This document shows positions 1-8,698 of a stretch of 64,000 nt of DNA, piece by piece (positions within the stretch are counted from its first letter, which is position 1; each line of letters begins with the position of its first letter). Origin of the DNA: Thermoleophilia bacterium. Its GTDB lineage: Bacteria > Actinomycetota > Thermoleophilia > RBG-16-64-13. The notes under the pieces are model-generated. The model ran no database searches. It was given only the letters and a program-made list of their open reading frames with translations, and was not told the origin of the DNA. Where the stretch lies: assembly GCA_027493445.1 (NCBI GenBank), contig JAOSKU010000001.1, positions 4,169,845 to 4,233,844 on the forward strand, read 5' to 3'. Made by a program: the position numbers and the translations under genes.

Positions 1-1019
1 TGAGTCTCCGGGATCTCGCGGCGCAGGTGGGCGTCAGTGCCACGGCCATATCGAAGTACGAACGAGGCGAGGACGTGCCTGGCTCGGGCATCCTGCTGCG
101 GCTGGCGAGCAGCCTAGGAGTGCGAGTGGAGTTCTTCCTCCGCCCGGTTACAGTCAAGGTATCGGAGCCTTGCTATCGCAAGCGAAGCGCCCTGGGGGTT
201 AAGGCTCGGCGCACGATCCAGGCCCGCATCCAAGAAGCACTTGAGCGCAGACTTGAGGCAGAGGCCCTTTTTCCCGGTGAGGAGCATCCCCAATTCTCTC
301 TCCCCGAAATCCCGCGCGAAGCTCGCTCCTTCGCGGAGATCGAAGCAGCAGCGGTTGCTCTGCGAGAGGCCTGGGACCTGGGCTTAGATCCGGTGGAGAG
401 CGTGGTCGAGGTGCTGGAGGAACAGGGGATCAAGGTCCAACTTGTGGATGCCCCGGCAGCCTTTGACGCGTGCACGTTCTTCGCCAATGATGGCATCCCC
501 GTGATCGCCGTGCGCGGCGGACTTCCGGGGGATCGGCAACGTCTCGATCTTCTGCACGAGCTCGGACACTTGCTCCTCCGAGTCGGGGGGGAACTCGACG
601 AGGAGCGGACCGCTTTTCGTTTTGCGGCGGCCTTTCTCGTGCCGGAGTCTATGGCCCGCTTCGAGCTCGGGGCCCAGCGGAGCACCCTATCGCTGGAAGA
701 GCTGCAGCTGCTTAAGCGTCGTTGGGGCCTCAGTATGCAGGCTTGGATTCGGAGAGCGAGCGATCTCGGCATCATTCCGGAGGCGACGGCCTTCTCCTAC
801 TACAAGCGTTTTCGGCAGCGGGGGTGGCACAAGGTGGAGCCGGGTCCTGCCTATCCGGAGGAGGTTCCGAGTCGGCTCGAACAGGTCATTATGCGAGCTC
901 GGGCTGAGGACATCATCTCCGATGCGCGGGCGGCGGAACTACTGGGCCGGCCGGTGCGGGTAGTGCAGTTGCACAAGCTCGAGTCGCTCGATGAATCTGC
1001 CACCAGCGTGTGTTGTTGA
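1..1019 (+). CDS. XRE helix-turn-helix / ImmA-IrrE metallopeptidase-type antitoxin, 5' end outside window
   Basis: The frame is already open at base 3, so the true start lies left of the window; the GTG at 27 falls in the middle of the helix-turn-helix (VGVSATAISKYERGE). After this N-terminal XRE-type DNA-binding domain comes a zinc-peptidase domain with the HELGH signature at 555-569 and a downstream glutamate in AFLVPES. This architecture (XRE + COG2856) is known from ImmA/IrrE-type proteins, which cleave or sequester partner proteins, and from antitoxins paired with toxins encoded immediately downstream. Here the next gene begins inside this one at 991 and encodes a PIN-domain protein, so an antitoxin role is the natural reading. 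It would act in the cytoplasm and probably represses its own promoter, which lies outside the window. Confidence 0.85.
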   Translation, partial: SLRDLAAQVGVSATAISKYERGEDVPGSGILLRLASSLGVRVEFFLRPVTVKVSEPCYRKRSALGVKARRTIQARIQEALERRLEAEALFPGEEHPQFSLPEIPREARSFAEIEAAAVALREAWDLGLDPVESVVEVLEEQGIKVQLVDAPAAFDACTFFANDGIPVIAVRGGLPGDRQRLDLLHELGHLLLRVGGELDEERTAFRFAAAFLVPESMARFELGAQRSTLSLEELQLLKRRWGLSMQAWIRRASDLGIIPEATAFSYYKRFRQRGWHKVEPGPAYPEEVPSRLEQVIMRARAEDIISDARAAELLGRPVRVVQLHKLESLDESATSVCC

Positions 1020-1522
1020 CACCTGTGTCCTTGCCGCCTTCCAGGCGGGAGGGCCTTCGCATACTCTGTGGGCTCCGGATTGAGATGCTGGCCCACGACC
1101 TGGTCGTCGCGGAGTTTACCGGTTACGAGGAGTACGACGTTCAGGTGGCGGACCTCACGAGGTGGGGCGTGAATGTCGGTGAGCTTCCAGGCGAAACCGT
1201 GGCTGAGGTAGATCTTGCCGAGAAATATCGGGGGCCCAAGGCGCCGTCGGTGGCCGACCTGCTTGCCTTCCTCCTCGCTCGTGATCGAGGTGCAGTGCTT
1301 CTGACCGATGACCGACGACTCGCGAAGGTCGCGGCTGACGCGGGCGTGGAAACCCACGGCAGTCTGTGGGTGCTCGATTGGCTGCTTCGCGACTCGTGCA
1401 TCGACCCCGCGACAGCCCTGGAAGCATTGGAGAAGATGGAAGAGGCGGGGTGCCGGCTTCCGGCGGGCGAAGTAGAACGGCGAAGGGTTGCGTGGCGCAG
1501 GCGCACTGGATCCGGGGAGTGA
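991..1522 (+). pseudogene. PIN-domain RNase toxin, broken by a single-base frameshift
   Basis: The ATG at 991 overlaps the end of the antitoxin and reads MNLPPACVVDTCVLAAFQAG, the classic PIN start with the first catalytic aspartate in VVDTCV. That frame stops at 1081. The rest of the domain (IEMLAHDLVVAEF, then a PSVADLLAFLLA region, then LLTDDRRLAKVA with the later acidic residues) is in the next frame and runs to 1522. Removing one base near 1050-1054 joins the two parts into a protein of about 176 residues, normal for PIN toxins. PIN toxins are Mg-dependent RNases neutralised by the cognate antitoxin. As sequenced, the gene could not make an active enzyme: the downstream frame alone lacks the first Asp. 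A sequencing error and a genuine inactivating mutation cannot be told apart here. Confidence 0.75.
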
Positions 1523-1804
1523 GCTGGGGTCCAACTGAGAGGGTGAAATCTCGCCATCATTCTGGCATGGCTCGGGCTGGCAGGGGACCCCCGCCGCGCC
1601 GGCCCCAATGGTCCACAAAGTGTGGAGCATTGAAACGTACAGCGCCTGGTAGTAGCCGTTGGATCGGTCCATCTTGTCCTCCTTCATGGGCGAGCAAGCT
1701 GGTTGCACGAAACTGACTAGTCGTACTGCGACAAGAACGAGGACCATGAGACCGACGTATGCCCAGGGAGTCCAACCCTGGCCTGCCAACCCAACCAGCC
1801 TCAG

Positions 1805-2521
1805 CTATGCCATTCTAAGTTCACCGCACGAGGTGCTCATGGTGTCAGTTCCCGCAGGAAGGCAAAAGCCGTTCGAACTGCACATCGCTACCTTCGCCCG
1901 CCTGGCAGCAACCGAGGTGAAGTGCCAAACACGGGCGACTGAATCCAGTGGGAGGGAGGCGCACCCCGGCCACTGCCCCGCCAGGAGGAGCAAGTGGTCT
2001 CGACCGGAGCGTAAGTTCGCGGGTAAGCCCTCGGCTCCGTGGTGCTCAAGAGGCGGCGAGGTGTTCACTGGTCCAAGACGTATCCCTCTTCTTCCTTCAG
2101 CTGGTGCGGCCCCATCGGGAACGATCAGATCGACGGGAACGGAATCCGGTCGGCCTTCCACCAGGGCGGACTTCAGCCATACCCCCGGCTCCACGTGCCC
2201 GCCTGCCATCAGCTGCAAGCAGAAGCCAGCTTTGCCCATGGTCTGCTTCCTGGCATAGGCGAGCATGGCAGGCGAGACGTCGAGGGCGATGACCTTCTCA
2301 CAATGGCGGGCGGCCGTCCGAGCGAAGGCGCCGGTACCGGTACCTACCTCTACGAGCACGGCGTCCCGAGCAAGGTCGAGCTTCGCCAGGATGCGGGTGC
2401 ACTCTGCCGGTACGTCGCGCAGCTTGGTCATGCGCGTATCGTAGGCGCGCACCTCCTCGGGATCGGCGTAGTCGGTGCCCATCTGCCGGATCTCGTCCCA
2501 GAGCCAGGGGGGATTGGTCAT
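1805..2521 (-). CDS. SAM-dependent methyltransferase, intact N-terminal half, degenerate C-terminal half
   Basis: Read from the ATG at 2521 (an earlier ATG at 2590 is possible), the first 95 residues form a class I methyltransferase N-terminus: a helical lead (MTNPPWLWDEIRQMG), motif I VEVGTGTGAFA and motif II VIALDVSPAMLAYARK. After KAGF the normal strand-4/motif IV region of this family does not appear. The remaining 130 residues are low in family signal and rich in Ser/Gly/Arg, as expected for a frame change or decay. The SAM-binding half is therefore clear, but the substrate-binding half is not. The gene stands alone, convergent with the PIN gene. Substrate unknown. I consider it a probable frameshifted gene. 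Confidence 0.55.
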   Translation of the reverse strand: MTNPPWLWDEIRQMGTDYADPEEVRAYDTRMTKLRDVPAECTRILAKLDLARDAVLVEVGTGTGAFARTAARHCEKVIALDVSPAMLAYARKQTMGKAGFCLQLMAGGHVEPGVWLKSALVEGRPDSVPVDLIVPDGAAPAEGRRGIRLGPVNTSPPLEHHGAEGLPANLRSGRDHLLLLAGQWPGCASLPLDSVARVWHFTSVAARRAKVAMCSSNGFCLPAGTDTMSTSCGELRMA

Positions 2522-2689
2522 GTGCTCGTCTTCAGGCACGATGACCGCATGACTTACCGGCTTGTCAACGCCCATACAACCCCCGCTCATAATCAGAGCA
2601 CGTTTAGCAATGCGGTGTTGGGTGAATGGAGAAGCGGTTGGGGTCCCCTATAGCCGACAAGCAGCGCTCGGGGTCCGATGATGACTATA

Positions 2690-2715
2690 GTCTCTCCGGC
2701 CGGTCTCTCCGGCCG
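2690..2715. repeat. 13-bp perfect tandem duplication
   Basis: The unit GTCTCTCCGGCCG occurs twice back to back in the gap between the methyltransferase and the TPM-domain gene. No function is evident; it could be part of an operator or simply slippage. Confidence 0.6.
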
Positions 2716-2881
2716 ACATGATGGGAGGGGAGGAGAGGGTCACTCCTAATCTGTGACCCGCGCACTTTCGCGTGCCCGGAGATCGCCTCGCCGCTATCTG
2801 ACGGACGCCTAAGGATATGTGTCCTACCCGACGCGTCCGGGTAAGATGCGGCAAATGCAGTCGAAGGTGAGGTGAGCGAGC

Positions 2882-5028
2882 ATGAGCCACGTTCTGGCAA
2901 GAGGAGCATCCGCCGAATCCCCGGAGTCGATCACCTCCGCCCGCTTCTCACCGTCAGGACCCAAGGCGCCGACGGGCATGCGCTCACGACTCCTTGCTCT
3001 TGCCGCCGCACTACTGCTGGCGCTGGTGCTCGCCGGGCCGGCTGTAGCCGCCCAGCCCTTCCGGATCAACAACCAGATCACCGACCAGGTGGACGCCCTC
3101 ACAGGACGCGAGGCGGAGGTGCGGGCCGCTATCGACACGCTGCGTCGCGAGGACAACGTGCAACTGTGGGTCGTCTACGTCGACACCTTCAACGGGGTCA
3201 ACTCACAGGACTGGGCCGATGAAACGGCGAGGCTGAGTGATCTTGGCCTCAACGACATGCTGCTCGCTGTGGCCACCGAGGATCGTGCGTACGCCTACTC
3301 CGTCGATCAGGAGTTCCCGCTCTCCAACAGTCAGCTCGCTGGCGTTGCTACCGCCGCCGTAGAACCGGCCCTTGCCGAGAACGACTGGGCCGCGGCAGTC
3401 GTAGGCGCCACCAGCGGCATCTCCCTGGCTCTCGGCGGGGGTCAGGTCACGCCTCCCAGCACCACTCCCGGCGCGCCGACGCCGTCGAAAGGCCGGTCGG
3501 CGTGGCCGTCCATCCTGCTGATCGGCCTCGGAGCTGCGGCGGTCGCCGGCTTCCTGGGGCAGCGCTCTCGTCGGAGCCGCGCCGCCCGGGCTCTTGCCGT
3601 GCCCGGGCCAGAGAGCACAACCCCCGCGGAGAGAGAGCATGTGCCCCTCTCAAATGAGGAGCTCTCGCGGAAGGCAGCCCGGCTTCTGGTGGAGACGGAT
3701 GACGCCGTAAAGACCAGTGAGCAGGAAGTGGGCTTCGGGGAGGCACAGTTCGGCGCCGAGCTGGCGGCGCCCTTCGCCGCGGCGGTCGAGGCCTCCAAGG
3801 CCGACCTGGCCAAGGCCTTCCAGCTTCAGCAGCAGCTGACCCGCGCCGAGCCCGAGGACGAAGCGACCAGGCAGGAGACGCTGCTCGAGATCGTCCGATT
3901 GGCCGATACCGCCAGCGACCGCCTGGACGCCGAGGCGGACAAGTTCGATCAGTTTCGCGATCTGGAGCGCAACGCTCCCCAGGTCCTCTCGGCGCTCGAG
4001 CAGAAGATCGAAGCCCTTGGCCGGCGCCTGCGGCAGAGTCAAGCTACACTCACCGCTCTCCAGGGGACTTACGCCCCCGCCGCAGTCGCCAGTGTGGCCG
4101 ACAACATCACGCAGGCCGAGGGGCGTCTGGAGTTCTCCCGGGGTCACGTCGCGGCCGCCCAGGCCGACGTGGCGGCCGGCACGGCCGGCATGGCCGTCGC
4201 CGACTTGGTCGCGGCCGAAGGCGCTACCGGACAGGCCGCTCAGCTCCTCGACGGCCTCGACCGCCTGAGCTCCGACCTCGCCCAGGCAGCCGACAAGATC
4301 CGCGCGGCGCTCGAGGAGACCGAGCGCGACCTGGCCGAAGCACGCGCGCTCAGTGTCTCCAGGCCCACTCTGGCCGCCACCACGGCTGAGGCTGCAGCCG
4401 CCGTTGCGCTGGCCAGGGAAGCGGCCTCCCCCGAGGGAGGACGGGATCCACTTGCTGCGCTCCGCCGCCTCGAGGAGGCCGACGTGGCCCTCGAGCGGGC
4501 TCTGGTGAACGCCCGCGACGCCGAGCAGCGACGGCAGCGTGCGAGCGCCTCGCTGGAGCAGGCCCTCGCCGCTGCCCGCTCCGATATTGCGGCAGCCGAA
4601 GACTTCATCGCCACCCGGCGGGGTGCGATCGGCGGCCGCGCGAGGGCCGAATTGGCCGAAGCCACGCGCCTTTACCAGAAGGCCGTTGCAGGCCGAAGCA
4701 CCGACCTTCCGACGGCGCTCATGGACGCAGAGGCCGCCGATGCCCTCGCCCAGCAGGCGCGGCGATCAGCCCACGCTGACGTCAGCGGCTATGAGGTGCC
4801 GGGTGCCGGCCCTGGGCCCACCTCTGCCGAAGGCGGGATCGGAGGTTTCGCCGGTGCGCTGCTTGGCGGCATCCTCATCGACGTTCTCACAGGAGGAGGA
4901 AGAAGAGGAAACATGATGGGCAGGGGAGGCAGAGGCTGGCCAGGCTCCATCGGCGGGGGTCGTTCGGCCCGGCGAGCTTCGGCGGCCGGGGCACCCGCGG
5001 ACGCCGGGGCGGTGGCGGCAGGTTCTGA
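2882..5028 (+). CDS. TPM-domain (TLP18.3/Psb32/MOLO-1) secreted membrane protein with a C-terminal frameshift
   Basis: A membrane-anchored protein of about 715 residues after correction. Residues 33-57 (from the internal ATG at 2978) form a signal peptide (LLALAAALLLALVLAG). A TPM domain follows (about residues 60-190, with LWVVYVDTFNG and YAYSVDQEF), then a TM helix (WPSILLIGLGAAAVAGFLG), then about 400 residues of Ala/Glu-rich coiled coil, then a Gly-rich tail. The five-G run at 4955-4959 lacks one G: restoring it gives the usual tail GSFGPASFGGRG ending at 5028, whereas the uncorrected frame runs to 5065. The ATG at 2882 has an upstream AAGGTGAGG, but 2978 fits the signal peptide better. 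TPM proteins are commonly encoded beside pspA and are implicated in membrane maintenance. pspA follows directly with its own ribosome site, so this is an envelope-stress operon. Confidence 0.85.
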
Positions 5029-5096
5029 AAGAAGTAGTTGCACCACAGTTGTTGCATCACATTGAGTTGCACCACATCGAAAGGAGAGTCCAAGTC

Positions 5097-5813
5097 ATGG
5101 CCCAGCAATCGATATTCGGCCGGATCTCGCAACTGGCAAAGGCCAACCTCAACTCCCTCATCGACGCCGCGGAAGATCCCGAGAAGATGATGGACCAGAT
5201 GATCCGCGACTACACCAACGGCATCGCAGAAGCGGAGGAGGCTGTCGCCCAGACGATCGGCAACCTGCGGATGATGGAAGGGGACGCACAGGAAGGCCGC
5301 AACGCGGCCTCCGACTGGGGAGCAAAGGCCGCGGCGGCTGCCAGGAAGGGGCAGGAGTTGCGGGCAGCGGGAAGCGCAGCCGAGGCCGACAAGTTCGACA
5401 ACCTCGCCCGGATCGCCTTGAAGAAGCAGATCGACTACGAGAACGACGCCACCGAGCTTGCGCCGCAGATCGCCCAACAGACCGAGGTGGTGGCCAGGCT
5501 CAAGACCGGTCTCGACCAGATGCACGTAAAGCTGGACGAGTTGAGGACCAAGCGGACCGAGCTGGTCTCGCGGGCGAAGATGGTCGAGGCCCAAGCGCGG
5601 GTCTACGACAGCATCAAGAGTATTGATCTCACCGATCCCACCAGCGAGATCTCGCGTTTCGAGGACAAGATCCGCCGGGAGGAAGCCAAGGTGGCGGGTC
5701 AGACCGAGCTCGCCGCGTCATCGCTGGACGCGCAGTTCGAAGGCCTGGAGGACGAGGCCGAGAACGCCGAAGTGGAAGCGCGGCTGGCCGCTCTCCGCAC
5801 CGGAACTACCTAG
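5097..5813 (+). CDS. pspA: PspA/IM30 (Vipp1-like) membrane-stress protein
   Basis: 238 residues, almost wholly alpha-helical and charged, with the PspA/IM30 signatures FGRISQLAKANLNSLIDAAE and DPEKMMDQMIRDY at the N-terminus, and a long coiled coil. The start at 5097 is set by AAGGAGAG nine bases upstream. PspA proteins assemble into ESCRT-III-like oligomers on the cytoplasmic membrane and limit proton leakage. In many actinobacteria and other monoderms the gene follows a TPM-domain gene, as here. The ending EARLAALRT is usual for the family and the length is typical. No frameshift is seen. Confidence 0.93.
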   Translation: MAQQSIFGRISQLAKANLNSLIDAAEDPEKMMDQMIRDYTNGIAEAEEAVAQTIGNLRMMEGDAQEGRNAASDWGAKAAAAARKGQELRAAGSAAEADKFDNLARIALKKQIDYENDATELAPQIAQQTEVVARLKTGLDQMHVKLDELRTKRTELVSRAKMVEAQARVYDSIKSIDLTDPTSEISRFEDKIRREEAKVAGQTELAASSLDAQFEGLEDEAENAEVEARLAALRTGTT

Positions 5814-5994
5814 ACCGTCCCAGGCGAGAGACGGCGTAGACCGGCCCCAGCTCCAGACGGACGCGACCGGCCACCGCTCATGGTGCTTGCCGGGGCACCA
5901 TCGATCCGCGCGCCGCCCTGGCGCTGAGGGCGCTCCCGGACATCTCAAGTCTGTTCCTCGGGTGCGAGGATCTGTGGGCGCTCGAGGGTTGGAC

Positions 5995-6539
5995 CCCTGC
6001 CAACGCTTTGCCAACGCCGGGGTACTGGACGGACTTGAGAAGATCACGGGAGAGGACGGCTCCACCGTCTACACGGGGACGGCAACCGCGCAGGCGATCG
6101 CAGACACGTACCCAGAAGACCTCCCGGTGCTCGGCTTTCCGCTTTTCGACGGGGGCGACCCCAACGCGCTGGTCAACGTTGCGATCACCGTGGCCAGCGA
6201 CGGCATCATCCAATCGTGGATATGCAGCTTCTCTGATCGCGCCCAGGAAGTCGCGTTCACCTCCACGTGCGCAGGTCTCGGCTCCAGCGCTGACATTCCG
6301 GCACCGGACCCCAGCGAGGTCACCGAGGCGGAGCTCAGCACGAAGTAGGTCGTCCTTCGATACTCCCGCCGACAGGCTTCCAATACTTCTCGGGTTACGT
6401 CGTAATCGAGTTCTCCGACAGCACGGTCTACGTGCAGGGACAAGGCGGCCAGGAAGCGATTGATGCTCCTGCAACAACGGAAGTGGGCGCCGCCAGGCTG
6501 TCGGTCGATTCCGACGAGCGGCGGCGCAGCTTCGCCTGA
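5995..6539 (+). pseudogene. Remnants of an unidentified secreted protein (two overlapping frames)
   Basis: The stretch between pspA and the CoA ligase has no complete gene. One frame to 6348 reads like the C-terminal part of a real soluble domain (GVLDGLEKITGEDGSTVYTG, DLPVLGFPLFDGGDPNALV). A second frame, ending at 6539, continues with a beta-strand-like segment (GFQYFSGYVVIEFSDSTVYV). Neither has a convincing start or signal peptide, so this is likely a decayed or frameshifted gene. I do not recognise the family. Confidence 0.3.
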
Positions 6540-6578
6540 CGCACACGCTGTTGCTGCGACAAATCGAGCTAACCCCTC

Positions 6579-6610
6579 TTGACACGGGAACCCTTGCCGT
6601 GATGTTATAT
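6579..6610 (+). promoter_or_regulatory. Probable promoter of the CoA-ligase/TetR operon
   Basis: A perfect -35 TTGACA at 6579-6584 is followed by an AT-rich ATGTTATAT stretch at 6602-6610. A -10 read as ATGTTA has a 17-base spacer; TTATAT would give 20. The region directly abuts a 24-bp palindrome and lies 44 bases before the CoA-ligase ATG. Confidence 0.5.
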
Positions 6611-6631
6611 CTACCGAGCGTTCGATAGATA
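6608..6631. promoter_or_regulatory. 24-bp palindromic operator, likely site of the downstream TetR regulator
   Basis: The sequence is an imperfect palindrome with perfect 6-bp outer arms (TATCTA / TAGATA) and a CGAGCGTTCG-like core; 20 of 24 positions match their reverse complement. It overlaps the end of the predicted -10 region, so bound repressor would block transcription. The core resembles operators of FadR/PaaR-type TetR proteins. The TetR gene at 7999 is the second gene of the operon, which fits autoregulation. Confidence 0.6.
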
Positions 6632-6653
6632 GAGCCAGGTGGGGGTTAGCTCG

Positions 6654-8009
6654 ATGGTCGATCGACATCTGTGGAACCCGCAGCAGGAGGCACTTCAGGG
6701 CGATGCCTTGCGCACGTGGCAGGTGGAGTGTCTCCGGCGGCAGCTCGGCTATCTGAGAGAGCGGAGCGACTTCTACCGCGAGCGGATCGATCGGGCGGGC
6801 GTCAAGCCGGAGAACATTCGCGGTCTCGAGGACATTCACCCGATCCCCTGCTTCGACAAGAGTCAGCACCGAGAAGTGCAAGAGGCTTCGCTGCGGGAGC
6901 AGGGTCATCCCTACGGCACCCATCTTTGCGCGCCTCTGGATAAGGTGATCGGGGTGCAGGCCACCTCGGGCACCTCGGGGCTGCCCACCTTCTATACCTT
7001 CACCCGACACGACTACGACGTGAACGATGAGGTGATCGCCCGCACCCTGTGGCGGCTGGGCCTCCGGCCCGGCGACACCGTGATGCTCGGGTTCGCGCTC
7101 AGTATGTTCGTGGGCGGGGCCCCCTGGCTGAGCGGGATGCAGAACATGGGCCTGCGAGTGATTCCCATAGGGGCAGAGGGAGGCACGGGCCGACTTCTCC
7201 AGTTCGCCCGGCTCACGAGGCCAAAGGCCCTGCTCTGCACTCCATCTTTTGCCGAATATCTGGTGGAGCGCGCTCCCGAGCTCATGGACGCGGAAGTCGC
7301 GAGCCTGGGAATCGAGATCCTCATGTGTGGGGGCGAATCCGGTGCGGGCGACCCGGCCGTGCGGGGGCGGTTGGAGGCGGCATACGGAGCCGACGTCTAC
7401 GACGCCATGGGAGGCGCCTGGGGCTTCTTTATGGTCTCCTGCCGCGAGCACCAGGGGATGCACATCGTCTCCCCGGACCTGAATCTCGTCGAGGCGATCG
7501 ACCCGGCGACCGGCGAGGCCGTGGAGGTGAAGGAGGGGACGGTGGCCGAGATGGCCTATACCTCTCTGGATTGGGAAGCGGGGCCGATCCTTCGCTACAA
7601 CATGGGAGATGTGGCTGAATTCTTGCCGGGTCTGTGCGCCTGCGGCCTGCCGGGGACCCGCTACAGGATCCTGGGGCGCGCCGACGACATGCTGATCGTC
7701 AAAGGCATCAACGTTTACCCGGCCGCGGTGCGCGACGTGGTGGCGGAGCTGGCTCCGCGAGTCACGGGAGCCATGCGCATCGTCCTCGATCACGAGGGCC
7801 CTCGGGTTCCTCCGCCCTTGCTCCTGCGGATAGAGCATGGTGAAGGTCTGGACGACGTCGAATGCGCCTCCCTCTCGACCCAGTTGGAGCGGCGGATCAG
7901 CGACCTGCTCCGCTTCAGGTCGGTTGTGGAGCTCGTCCCGCCGGGGAGCCTCGACCGCTCTGCCCACAAGACCAAGCTGACACTCAAGAGGTACGCAGGT
8001 GAAGAGTGA
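6654..8009 (+). CDS. Phenylacetate-CoA ligase (PaaK)-family acyl/aryl-CoA synthetase
   Basis: 451 residues, the usual length for PaaK-like adenylate-forming enzymes. Visible motifs: the phosphate-binding loop QATSGTSGLPTFYTFT, the adenine-binding region DAMGGAWGFF, the ribose-binding Asp in YNMGDVAEF, and the C-terminal hinge GRADDMLIVKGINVYP before the small AMP_C domain. The CACGLPGTRY segment is the Cys-containing stretch often seen in this family. It activates a carboxylate to its CoA thioester using ATP. The start at 6654 follows CAGGTGGGGG; a GTG at 6639 is possible. The gene overlaps the TetR start by 11 bases. The substrate cannot be read from sequence; the neighbours suggest the acid imported by the TRAP transporter. 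Confidence 0.85.
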   Translation: MVDRHLWNPQQEALQGDALRTWQVECLRRQLGYLRERSDFYRERIDRAGVKPENIRGLEDIHPIPCFDKSQHREVQEASLREQGHPYGTHLCAPLDKVIGVQATSGTSGLPTFYTFTRHDYDVNDEVIARTLWRLGLRPGDTVMLGFALSMFVGGAPWLSGMQNMGLRVIPIGAEGGTGRLLQFARLTRPKALLCTPSFAEYLVERAPELMDAEVASLGIEILMCGGESGAGDPAVRGRLEAAYGADVYDAMGGAWGFFMVSCREHQGMHIVSPDLNLVEAIDPATGEAVEVKEGTVAEMAYTSLDWEAGPILRYNMGDVAEFLPGLCACGLPGTRYRILGRADDMLIVKGINVYPAAVRDVVAELAPRVTGAMRIVLDHEGPRVPPPLLLRIEHGEGLDDVECASLSTQLERRISDLLRFRSVVELVPPGSLDRSAHKTKLTLKRYAGEE

Positions 8010-8619
8010 CGGCTCCAAAAAGCCCGTGATCTCGCGCACCCGCCTGGATCCAGAGGAGCGTCGCGAGCAGATCCTGGGCGCGGCGCTGGAGGCGTTCCAC
8101 GTCAAGGGCTACGGCCAGACCTCCGTACGCGACCTGGGGCAAGCGGTGGGCATGAGCGTCGCCGGGATGTACCACTACTTCCCCACCAAAGAGGACATCC
8201 TCTTCGCCATCATCGACAACTCCGTCGATCGCCTGGTACTAGGCCTGGAAGGCGCGCGGGCATCCGCGGACAGCCCCGAGGATAGGCTCCGGGCGATGCT
8301 GGCCGAGACGGTGCGCATTGTGATCGAGCACCGGGCGGAGATCCGCATCTTGATCGACAACGCGGACAAGCTGCCGACGGAGAGACAGGAGCAGATCCGC
8401 CGCAAACGCGCCGAGAGTGCGGCGATGGTCCGCGCGGAGCTGGAGCGGCTCCGGGCGGCCGGTCGGCTCGCGGACCACCTGGATCTCAACGTGATCACCT
8501 TCTCCATCAACGGCATGGCCAACTGGGTCTACCACTGGTACCGCCCGGAAGGGCCCATGGGCGTCGGGGAGCTGACCGATCAGATGTCTGACATCTTCCT
8601 GAACGGGATTCTCAGATGA
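7999..8619 (+). CDS. TetR/AcrR-family transcriptional regulator
   Basis: 206 residues beginning at a GTG inside the end of the CoA-ligase gene, so translation is coupled. The N-terminal TetR helix-turn-helix is clear (REQILGAALEAFHVKGYGQT, VAGMYHYFPTKEDIL). The C-terminal ligand domain resembles the FadR/KstR2-like group, including IRILIDNADKLP. Regulators of this group typically release DNA on binding an acyl-CoA, which would be the product of the preceding ligase. The probable operator is the palindrome at 6608-6631. Confidence 0.88.
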   Translation: MKSDGSKKPVISRTRLDPEERREQILGAALEAFHVKGYGQTSVRDLGQAVGMSVAGMYHYFPTKEDILFAIIDNSVDRLVLGLEGARASADSPEDRLRAMLAETVRIVIEHRAEIRILIDNADKLPTERQEQIRRKRAESAAMVRAELERLRAAGRLADHLDLNVITFSINGMANWVYHWYRPEGPMGVGELTDQMSDIFLNGILR

Positions 8620-8659
8620 CATGCCCATCTTCCTGAACGGGATTCTCAGATGACATGCC
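8592..8659. repeat. 34-bp perfect tandem duplication at the tetR 3' end
   Basis: Bases 8592-8625 are repeated exactly at 8626-8659. The first copy contains the last codons and the stop of the TetR gene; the second lies in the gap before the hydrolase. It is a recent slippage-type duplication, with no sign of regulatory function. Confidence 0.9.
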
Positions 8660-8698
8660 CCGAATTCGGCAATCCTCGCGGAGGAGTGTGATCCACCC

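Noticed and set aside
851-1789. Long minus-strand open frame starting with a TM-like peptide
   Set aside because: Most of it is antisense to the IrrE/PIN genes and shows no family motif; only the first 90 codons look protein-like, which is too little to support a gene.
6069-8105. 678-codon minus-strand open frame
   Set aside because: It is the reverse strand of the CoA-ligase gene, which has full family motifs; the antisense frame is open because of high GC.
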